Positions 1 to 4,653 of a DNA stretch of 6,721 bases are shown here, piece after piece. Source of the DNA: Syntrophomonadaceae bacterium (GTDB lineage: Bacteria; Bacillota; Syntrophomonadia; Syntrophomonadales; Syntrophomonadaceae); the NCBI GenBank assembly GCA_028686565.1, contig JAQUBU010000125.1:1-6721 (forward strand). Direction: 5' to 3'. Each line of letters begins with the position of its first letter. The first letter of the stretch is position 1. Below the pieces are notes generated by a model. The model ran no database searches, was not told the DNA's origin, and saw nothing but the letters and a program-made list of their open reading frames with translations. The position numbers and the translations under genes are program-made.

Positions 1-111
1 GTAAATGAAATACGGTCTGACGCTTTTCGTTTATCGTGGTGGATTATTACCCGTGAGAATTACGAGGTAAAATATGTCCCCCGCTTCTTTAAGCGGTTGG
101 GTTCCTATTAA
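1..111 (+). CDS. C-terminal end of an unrecognised protein (partial)
   Basis: An open frame runs from the first base of the window to a TAA at 109-111, giving the last 36 residues of a protein that begins outside the window. The residues are rich in aromatic and basic side chains (SWWIITREN, then VPRFFKRLGSY at the end). The other two forward frames hit stops within the first few codons, so this frame is the likely coding one. I do not recognise the family, and it does not resemble the glycine-rich C-terminus expected of NrdD. A perfect inverted repeat follows 27 bases after the stop. Coding status is inferred only from openness and position. Confidence 0.4.
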   Translation, partial: VNEIRSDAFRLSWWIITRENYEVKYVPRFFKRLGSY

Positions 112-138
112 CAAAACAGGTGGCGGGTTCTAATTTAT

Positions 139-167
139 TTTGGCAGGGATTTTAAATCCCTGCCAAA
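139..167. repeat. Perfect 14-bp inverted repeat (hairpin)
   Basis: Left arm 139-152 (TTTGGCAGGGATTT) is the exact reverse complement of right arm 154-167, with a single central base. As RNA it would form a long hairpin whose AT-rich centre opens into the loop. It sits between the partial upstream gene and the radical-SAM gene, where a terminator is expected, but no run of T follows on either strand. It is therefore not a classical intrinsic terminator. It may be a processing or stabilising hairpin, or a dispersed palindromic repeat. Confidence 0.6.
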
Positions 168-238
168 GTTGCCCTCAAAGAACGTTTAGATAATTTTCGG
201 GGTAATAATAGATAAATAAGGGTTATTGGAAGGTAGCG

Positions 239-1012
239 GTGGTAGCCAAGATGAAGTATGCCGGTCTGGTTAAACAAAGTCTGCTTGATTATCCAGGGGA
301 AATAGCTGCTGTAGTTTTTACCCGGGGATGCAATTTGCGCTGTCCCTTTTGCCACAATCCGCAACTGCTTTATTTTCGCCGAGATAAGATTACTAACGGA
401 TTAGCGGGTAAAAACCGCGAAGATTTATTAAGCCAGGATTATGATGCCATAGATATCGAGGATTTACTAAGTCTATTGCAGGAAAGAAAAGGATTTCTGG
501 ATGCCGTGGTTGTCAGCGGGGGAGAACCCACCCTGCATCACGAACTAATTGATGATCTGCGCCGCATCAAGGAACTAGCTTATCTTATCAAATTAGACAC
601 CAACGGCAGCAATCCGTTAATGCTGGAAACATTACTGGAGGAAGGTTTATTAGATTACGTTGCCATGGATATAAAAGCCCCTTTGACCTACAAGCAATAT
701 CTTCCCGCAGTTGGCAAACTGAGCCACCAGGAATTCTTAGCAATAAGAAATTCGGTTTATCTCCTGAAGGAAGCCAATATAAAGGTGGAGTTTCGTACAA
801 CCGTTGTACCGGTGCTGCACAATCTTGAAGACATTGTGGAAATAGCCCGTCATATTGAGGGGGCTGAGCTGTATTCCCTGCAGCAGTTTAATCCAACCTG
901 TACTTTATCGGCTGCTTATGAAAAAGTGGCACCATACAACAAAGAAGAAATGCAGGAAATAGCTGATCAATGTTTGAGCTTTGTGAAAAATGTAAGAGTG
1001 ATAAATGTCTAG
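239..1012 (+). CDS. Radical-SAM activating protein, anaerobic ribonucleotide reductase type (NrdG2-like)
   Basis: A 257-residue radical-SAM protein that probably installs the glycyl radical on a class III (anaerobic) ribonucleoside-triphosphate reductase, a cytoplasmic, oxygen-sensitive step in dNTP supply. The [4Fe-4S]-binding motif CNLRCPFC has cysteines at residues 31, 35 and 38. SGGEPT at 93-98 is the SAM-contact motif, and KLDTNGSNP (118-126) and YVAMDIKAPL (from 140) follow in the usual order. The opening KYAGLVKQSLLDYPG is typical of the NrdG2 subgroup, which is longer than classical NrdG (about 150-170 residues). The GTG at 239 is chosen because GGAAGG (228-233) lies 5 bases upstream. 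ATG at 251 matches family N-termini equally well but lacks a well-placed ribosome binding site. No nrdD is visible, so the partner enzyme is inferred. Another glycyl-radical enzyme activase is possible. Confidence 0.8.
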   Translation: MVAKMKYAGLVKQSLLDYPGEIAAVVFTRGCNLRCPFCHNPQLLYFRRDKITNGLAGKNREDLLSQDYDAIDIEDLLSLLQERKGFLDAVVVSGGEPTLHHELIDDLRRIKELAYLIKLDTNGSNPLMLETLLEEGLLDYVAMDIKAPLTYKQYLPAVGKLSHQEFLAIRNSVYLLKEANIKVEFRTTVVPVLHNLEDIVEIARHIEGAELYSLQQFNPTCTLSAAYEKVAPYNKEEMQEIADQCLSFVKNVRVINV

Positions 1013-1142
1013 CAGTACTAGTACACTACAATGGGAGGCGGCTTTAACGGGAACTTTGAAATGGATAAGTCGTACTTTCCTTACTAGTACACCCGCCGAA
1101 AACTTTGCGGATTTGATTAAACCAATAGCGAAATACCAGTAA
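1005..1142 (+). CDS. Possible 45-residue small protein overlapping the radical-SAM gene
   Basis: An ATG at 1005 inside the last codons of the radical-SAM gene opens a frame of 45 codons ending at TAA 1140-1142. The 8-base overlap has the same geometry as the argH junction later in the window and would suit translational coupling. The peptide starts MSSSTSTLQWEAAL and ends ADLIKPIAKYQ. Its composition is protein-like and contains no cysteine or transmembrane stretch. The ribosome binding site is weak (AAGAG about 8 bases upstream). I recognise no family. It may be a chance frame in the intergenic region, and conservation in relatives would decide. Confidence 0.35.
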   Translation: MSSSTSTLQWEAALTGTLKWISRTFLTSTPAENFADLIKPIAKYQ

Positions 1143-1163
1143 TACGTACTTATTCAAAGCACT

Positions 1164-1193
1164 CTTACATTCTTGCTTTAAGAGGGTTATAAT
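1164..1193 (+). promoter_or_regulatory. Putative sigma-A promoter for argH
   Basis: CTTACA (1164-1169, four of six consensus positions) and a perfect TATAAT (1188-1193) are separated by 18 bases. Transcription would start near 1200, leaving a leader of about 60 bases before argH. No clear arginine-repressor box was recognised in the leader. Confidence 0.5.
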
Positions 1194-1259
1194 TAAGTGT
1201 GTTTTATATGCTTTGACTTAAAATAACAGCATCAGCTTAAAATATTTTGAGGTGTAATA

Positions 1260-2645
1260 ATGAAACTTTGGAGCGGAAGATTTACCAGGAAAAGTGATCA
1301 TTTAACAGAGGATTTTAACGCCTCTATTGCTTTCGACAGCCGGATGTACCGTCAGGACATAGCAGGCAGTAAAGCCCATGCAGCCATGCTCGCCAAGCAG
1401 GGAATTATTAGCGATGACGAAAAAGATTTGATTATCAAAGGTCTCCGGGAAATAGAGACGGAACTGGAAACCGGCCAATTGGAGTTTACCGTGGAAGCCG
1501 AAGATGTTCATATGAACATTGAAACTTTCCTTACTCAAAAAATCGGTGAAGTGGGCAAGAAACTTCATACCGCCCGCAGCCGTAATGACCAGGTAGCACT
1601 TGACATACGCCTGTACCTGCGGGATGAAATAGATGAATTACGCATATTGCTGATCAAGCTGCAGGATACCCTGCTCAGTCTTGCGGGCGATCATGTGGAA
1701 ACGATCATGCCCGGTTATACTCATCTGCAAAAAGCCCAGCCGATAAATTTGGCCCATCACTTGTTAGCCTATTTCGAAATGCTGAGCCGCGATCTGGAGA
1801 GACTGGATGACTGCCGCAAAAGGCTCAACTATATGCCTCTGGGTTCTGGTGCGCTGGCTGGAACCGGCTTCAACCTGGACCGGGATTTTGTAAAAGAGCA
1901 ACTGGGTTTTGCCCATATTACCAGGAACAGCCTGGATGCCGTCAGTGACCGGGATTTTGCCATAGAATTCTGCAGTTTTGCCAGCATATTGATGATGCAT
2001 CTGTCCCGCTTTTCAGAGGAACTTATTTTGTGGTCCACCGAAGAATTCTCCTTTGTCGAAATGGATGATGCCTTTTCCACTGGTTCAAGTATCATGCCGC
2101 AAAAGAAAAATCCTGATCTGGCCGAACTGGTGCGGGGTAAAACCGGGCGAGTATATGGTGATTTAATGACATTGCTGACCCTGATGAAGTCCCTGCCCCT
2201 GGCCTATAACAAGGATATGCAGGAAGACAAGGAAGCATTGTTTGATGCGCTGGATACTGTGAAAAAATGCTTGGTGGTATTTGATCCTATGTTGAGTACT
2301 GCTAAATTTCGGAAAGAAAATATGTCAAAGGCCGCCCGGGGTGGTTTTACCAATGCCACTGACCTGGCCGATTATTTAGTCAGCAAGGGCCTGGCTTTCC
2401 GGGATGCCCATGAAGTAGTGGGGCGGGCTGTGCTTTACTGCATAGAGAATAAATTAACTCTTGATGAATTGGCACTGGAAAAATATAAGGAGTTTTCACC
2501 TTTGGTAAAAGAAGATGTTTATGCCTTTTTGGATGTCCCCGAATGTGTAAACCGGCGTAAGCTGGCGGGTGGCCCCGCTCCGGAAACTGTTGCCAAGGCA
2601 ATGGAAGAAGCACGGCTTTTTTTAAGGAGGGTAAAAAATGATTAA
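1260..2645 (+). CDS. argH: Argininosuccinate lyase
   Basis: Catalyses the last step of arginine biosynthesis, cleaving argininosuccinate to arginine and fumarate, as a cytoplasmic homotetramer of the fumarase/aspartase superfamily. The 461-residue length is normal. The N-terminus MKLWSGRF is the standard bacterial ArgH start. Active-site blocks are all present: HTARSRNDQ (103-111), GYTHLQKAQP (from 152, with general-acid/base-region His155) and the superfamily signature GSSIMPQKKNP (275-285) carrying the mobile-loop catalytic Ser277. The ATG is preceded by GAGGTG (1249-1254) at 5-base spacing. No argG is adjacent in the window, unlike many argGH operons. Its stop overlaps the start of the next gene by 8 bases, implying co-translation. 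No disruption or missing catalytic residue is visible. Confidence 0.97.
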   Translation: MKLWSGRFTRKSDHLTEDFNASIAFDSRMYRQDIAGSKAHAAMLAKQGIISDDEKDLIIKGLREIETELETGQLEFTVEAEDVHMNIETFLTQKIGEVGKKLHTARSRNDQVALDIRLYLRDEIDELRILLIKLQDTLLSLAGDHVETIMPGYTHLQKAQPINLAHHLLAYFEMLSRDLERLDDCRKRLNYMPLGSGALAGTGFNLDRDFVKEQLGFAHITRNSLDAVSDRDFAIEFCSFASILMMHLSRFSEELILWSTEEFSFVEMDDAFSTGSSIMPQKKNPDLAELVRGKTGRVYGDLMTLLTLMKSLPLAYNKDMQEDKEALFDALDTVKKCLVVFDPMLSTAKFRKENMSKAARGGFTNATDLADYLVSKGLAFRDAHEVVGRAVLYCIENKLTLDELALEKYKEFSPLVKEDVYAFLDVPECVNRRKLAGGPAPETVAKAMEEARLFLRRVKND

Positions 2646-2940
2646 TATAAGTAAATTTGACTCTGTTAATGGAGTTCCTGACGAGGACCAAATTGAAAAT
2701 TGGGTAGCGGAGTTTTTCCATAGCTTGTTGAACATGTTCAACTCCTTTTTTTGCAAGCTGGAACTGGAGGACGCATATGCCCGGATGAGCATTATTCCTT
2801 TCGAAAAATTGGTAAAAGAACAGCTTGAGGACGAAAAGGAAGAAGTCATAAACATAGCCGTAGCTAAAATTAAACAACTGGTTGAAACTGAACTTGATTT
2901 TATGCGTTCTTATGTAAATAACCAGGCAAAAGTGGACTGA
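2638..2940 (+). CDS. Hypothetical acidic helical protein translated with argH
   Basis: A 100-residue protein I do not recognise. The ATG at 2638 overlaps the argH stop by 8 bases and has an excellent AAGGAGG (2624-2630) 7 bases upstream, so it is very probably real and translated with argH. The sequence is acidic and reads as mostly alpha-helical: an amphipathic stretch around residues 20-45 (ENWVAEFFHSLLNMFNSFF), then charged helices (LVKEQLEDEKEEVINIAVAK). There is no signal peptide or metal-binding motif, and only one cysteine. A short helical-bundle or adaptor-like protein is as much as can be said. A role in arginine metabolism is suggested only by position. A 16-bp palindrome followed by seven T lies inside the gene. 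Confidence 0.8.
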   Translation: MINISKFDSVNGVPDEDQIENWVAEFFHSLLNMFNSFFCKLELEDAYARMSIIPFEKLVKEQLEDEKEEVINIAVAKIKQLVETELDFMRSYVNNQAKVD

Positions 2941-2967
2941 TAAACAATTAACATTAATCCTATATGG

Positions 2968-3011
2968 CTGATCTGAAGGTTTTATATTCAGTATTCTTCA
3001 ATCGGTTTTTT
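2968..3011 (+). terminator. Probable intrinsic terminator after the argH unit
   Basis: The arm CTGATCTGAAG (2968-2978) pairs with CTTCAATCGG (2996-3005), leaving one bulged C and one G-T wobble. It encloses a 17-base loop and is followed by six T (3006-3011). It begins 27 bases after the stop of the 100-residue gene. The large loop and bulge make it moderate in strength, but the T run directly after the stem is typical. Confidence 0.55.
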
Positions 3012-3046
3012 GTTATTATCAACGATTTATTGGAGGTTTAAACCTA

Positions 3047-3208
3047 ATGGAAAAGTGCAGTATATGCCTTAAGGAATTTCCCGAAGCCGCAATGAAGAAA
3101 ATGATTCAGATAGTCAACCGAAAAGCCTATAATAAAGCGATATGCCCTTCCTGTCAGGCAATAGTAGCCAACAATCCCAATTACTATTATCTGGTTGAAG
3201 AAAAATAA
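3047..3208 (+). CDS. Small two-CxxC zinc-ribbon-like protein
   Basis: A 53-residue protein starting MEKCSICLKEF, with one CxxC pair at Cys4/Cys7 and a second, CPSC, at Cys33/Cys36. Two knuckles separated by about 25 residues are the pattern of a small zinc ribbon binding one Zn(II). The body between them is helical and basic, and the C-terminus is tyrosine-rich (NPNYYYLVEEK). The ATG follows GGAGG (3032-3036) at 10-base spacing. It stands alone between a probable terminator and the tRNA promoter, so it is probably monocistronic, although no clear promoter was found. Nucleic-acid or protein contact is the usual role of such ribbons, but nothing here fixes the target. Confidence 0.75.
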   Translation: MEKCSICLKEFPEAAMKKMIQIVNRKAYNKAICPSCQAIVANNPNYYYLVEEK

Positions 3209-3251
3209 TAGTTACCAAGCTCAAGCCGGAACCGGCAAACCCAATGCAGTG

Positions 3252-3298
3252 AATAGCAAGTTCCTAGCCACTTGACTGACTAAGAATATCTTGCTATT
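3252..3298. repeat. 9-bp inverted repeat flanking the tRNA promoter
   Basis: AATAGCAAG (3252-3260) is the exact reverse complement of CTTGCTATT (3290-3298). The arms bracket the -35 element, and the right arm overlaps the -10. It could be an operator-like site or a coincidence. No factor can be named. Confidence 0.35.
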
Positions 3299-3300
3299 AT
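3272..3300 (+). promoter_or_regulatory. Promoter of tRNA-Thr
   Basis: TTGACT (3272-3277) and TATTAT (3295-3300) are each one mismatch from the sigma-A consensus, with an ideal 17-base spacer. The predicted start near 3307 lies about 12 bases before the mature tRNA 5' end, leaving only a short leader for RNase P to remove. Confidence 0.7.
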
Positions 3301-3318
3301 CTATTTGGCATACAGCAA

Positions 3319-3393
3319 GCCGATGTGGCTCAGTGGCAGAGCAGCTGATTCGTAATCAGCAGGTCGGCGGTTCAAATCCGCCCATCGGCTCCA
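3319..3393 (+). tRNA. tRNA-Thr(CGT)
   Basis: A complete cloverleaf of 75 bases. The acceptor stem GCCGATG pairs with CATCGGC, and the D arm is GCTCAGTGGCAGAGC. The anticodon stem GCTGA/TCAGC encloses loop TTCGTAA with anticodon CGT (reads ACG, threonine). The T arm is GGCGG-TTCAAAT-CCGCC, and the discriminator T is followed by an encoded CCA. Its 3' half is the probable integration target of the adjacent recombinase remnant, yet the tRNA is intact, as expected when integration restores the gene. Confidence 0.95.
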
Positions 3394-3428
3394 TGAGAAA
3401 ATCCGAAACCACGCGTCACGCGTGGTTT
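3366..3428. other. Probable attachment-site region at the tRNA-Thr 3' end
   Basis: Tyrosine recombinases that enter tRNA genes usually cross over in the T arm to 3' end, and the element's int gene lies next to that end. Here the int remnant ends within 40 bases of the tRNA CCA, so one att junction should lie in this interval. No second copy of the tRNA 3' end was noticed elsewhere in the window, so the other boundary is outside it or has been lost. This is inference from arrangement, not from a detected direct repeat. Confidence 0.35.
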
Positions 3429-3436
3429 TCATTTTT
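3406..3436 (+). terminator. Intrinsic terminator of tRNA-Thr
   Basis: A perfect 10-bp stem, AAACCACGCG (3406-3415) with CGCGTGGTTT (3419-3428), has a 3-base loop TCA and is followed by TCATTTTT. It lies 12 bases beyond the tRNA CCA. On the minus strand the ancestral stop codon of the recombinase remnant (TGA, complement of 3429-3431) abuts the stem, so the hairpin could also end transcripts of that gene. Confidence 0.85.
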
Positions 3437-3782
3437 CTGGGTGGAGTGCCTTTGAGTGGATTTGGTGCCCAAATAAATTATCGAAGCGATCTGCTGCGGC
3501 ACGTTACTGTCCAGGAATGGCATGACCATAAATATCAGCAGTGGTAGATGGTTTTTCGTGTCCGAGGCGTTGCTGGACAACATGGAGTTGTTCCCCGGCG
3601 ATCAGCATCAAACTGGCATGGGTATGGCGCAGGTCGTGAAAGCGTAAATCTTCGTAACCGTTGGCATCAGCCAGGCTGCGAAAACGACGGGTGAGATTGG
3701 AATTATCTATAGCTTTGACGTTTTTCTGACAGAAGATAAGATTATTTTCCTGATATTTATCAGCCAAGAAGAGACGGTTTTC
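3429..3782 (-). pseudogene. C-terminal remnant of a tyrosine recombinase (integrase)
   Basis: The minus strand encodes the end of a phage/ICE-type tyrosine recombinase. Box II HDLRHTHASL, then QRLGHEKPSTT and IYGHA, supply the HxxR, H and nucleophile Tyr of the active site. Box I with the first catalytic Arg, the beta-hairpin Lys and the DNA-binding N-terminal domains are missing. The frame is open from TTG at 3767 but integrase-like sequence (ENRLF) continues to 3782, where a TAG (3783-3785) ends the homology, so the gene is broken rather than starting there. The intact stretch stops at TAA (3504-3506), but the same frame continues RAAADRFDNLFG to TGA at 3429-3431, which resembles normal integrase C-termini. 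A nonsense change has therefore also occurred. Full-length relatives are about 350-400 residues. It is surely inactive. Confidence 0.8.
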
Positions 3783-3922
3783 CTACAGGTCAGATCCACA
3801 TCATCCCCTTCCAATTGCAGGAATTTTGTTTTCAAAATAGAATTTCTTCTAAAAGGATAAATGAATAGCCGAACGGAAATGGTTATTTAGGGAAGGGCGG
3901 GGCAGCTTGCTTGCGCCGCTGG

Positions 3923-3979
3923 TTATAAGTGATCAAGGTGAGGCAGAGCCCGCCAGCGGAAAACCTTAAACACTTATAA
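3923..3979. repeat. 17-bp imperfect inverted repeat
   Basis: The left arm 3923-3939 (TTATAAGTGATCAAGGT) matches the reverse complement of 3963-3979 at 15 of 17 positions, with the outer nine perfect. The 23-base centre contains CCAGCGG (3953-3959), which can also pair with CCGCTGG (3916-3922) just outside the left arm. Two competing hairpins are therefore possible. No terminator T run follows. Confidence 0.6.
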
Positions 3980-4027
3980 ATGAGCCGGTATGATCTGTAG
4001 GTGGCTGCCATTTCTGTTTGCTTAATT

Positions 4028-4096
4028 GTCCGGCAGGACTATTATAGCCTGTCTGGTAAGACTATAATGCCGGTCCGGCGAGGACTATAATCGCAT
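4028..4096. repeat. Three tandem iteron-like repeats of 22-23 bp
   Basis: Copies begin at 4028, 4051 and 4073. They share the pattern GTCYGGY(G)ARGACTATWAT, for example GTCCGGCAGGACTATTAT, GTCTGGTAAGACTATAAT and GTCCGGCGAGGACTATAAT. The period of two helical turns (23 then 22 bases) with direct orientation is the geometry of replication iterons or of an array of protein-binding sites. No initiator gene is in the window. The copies diverge at several positions, suggesting age or several affinities. Confidence 0.6.
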
Positions 4097-4194
4097 CGCG
4101 AGACGCAATAATAAAAATTCATCGAGGATACGCTGCCTGAAGGGGCTGAGCTGCGTAGTAGCCAGGCCAGTATAATCCCGGTGGGCAAGGGTGT

Positions 4195-4282
4195 CCCGAC
4201 CAGCGAACGGAAGGTGCAGGGTAGAGGGCCGTGCTCATCTGCGCTTATTATCGCGCAGCGCCGCAGGAGTGCGCCGGTCGGG
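4195..4282. other. Nested hairpins in a GC-rich stretch
   Basis: CCCGACC (4195-4201) pairs with GGTCGGG (4276-4282). Inside this is a perfect 6-bp hairpin, CTGCGC (4239-4244) with GCGCAG (4253-4258), with an 8-base loop. Together they could fold as a branched RNA or single-stranded DNA structure. No known RNA family is recognised. Confidence 0.35.
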
Positions 4283-4393
4283 TAGCATGAAACACTGGAC
4301 CTGAAGTGGGATAGGGGGAAGTTCCGGAGAGCGCGCAGCAGTTCGGAGGAGATTTCCCCGGGTTGGTATAGATTTCCCAGCTGCCGCAGCAGC

Positions 4394-4412
4394 CCCCTGC
4401 CGAAGGCAGGGG
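4394..4412. other. Strong 8-bp GC hairpin
   Basis: CCCCTGCC (4394-4401) pairs perfectly with GGCAGGGG (4405-4412) across a three-base GAA loop. It is very stable but not followed by T, so it is not an intrinsic terminator on the plus strand. On the minus strand the downstream bases are also not a T run. It may belong to the same structured region as the hairpins at 4195-4282. Confidence 0.5.
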
Positions 4413-4653
4413 TAAAGCAAACATAAAAGGGATAGTTATAATTGGACCGCACATGACTGTCAACGGGGAACTGGTACCGAGAGCGGAGCGTTAGTGCAGC
4501 CATTATCGGACGGTGGCGGTCAGGTATATGTTTTCATTTTTACAGGTTCAAAAGCAAATTTATTAAACAAAAACTACCAGTTCATTGAGACCCAATTAGT
4601 CATCTGGATTACTTTAGAGGTATAGTAAATATAGTTTCTCAGGAGGTTATAAA

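Larger units (their letters stand above)
3786..4640. other. About 850 bases without a convincing gene, repeat- and hairpin-rich
   Basis: No frame here looks like a protein of known type. The longest (minus strand, 4042-4503, 153 codons) lacks a ribosome binding site and family-like blocks, and its content is explained by GC-rich structured DNA. Just beyond the recombinase break a short minus-strand frame (about 3787-3850, FLQLEGDDVDLTCR) may be a scrap of another gene. From about 3890 to 4510 the DNA is GC-richer than its flanks and carries the inverted repeat, tandem repeats and hairpins listed separately. From 4510 it becomes AT-rich, as the leader of the restriction gene. It is probably a decayed part of the element that entered at tRNA-Thr, possibly an origin or transfer region, but this is inference. 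Confidence 0.5.

Noticed and set aside
1031..1087. 18-codon frame starting ATGGGAGGC
   Set aside because: It is very short and has no ribosome binding site. The overlapping 45-codon frame is the better candidate.
1213..1243. Second argH promoter (TTGACT to TAAAAT)
   Set aside because: The spacer is 19 bases, and transcription would begin on the ribosome binding site.
2729..2740. LexA (SOS) box
   Set aside because: GAACATGTTC has only two bases between half-sites, where the Gram-positive box needs four, and it lies within a coding region.
2380..2877. Minus-strand 165-codon open frame
   Set aside because: It lies opposite argH and the next gene, both well supported, and its translation looks like an antisense shadow.
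4028..4096. CRISPR array
   Set aside because: The three repeats are contiguous without spacers and diverge from each other, so they are tandem repeats.
4042..4503. Minus-strand 153-codon open frame
   Set aside because: It has no ribosome binding site and no recognisable domain. It runs through the tandem repeats and hairpins, and open frames are expected by chance in this GC-richer block.
4020..4515. Insertion sequence with terminal inverted repeats
   Set aside because: TGTCCGG near 4027 and ATCGGAC near 4504 are loosely complementary, but the match is only a few bases, there is no target duplication and no transposase.
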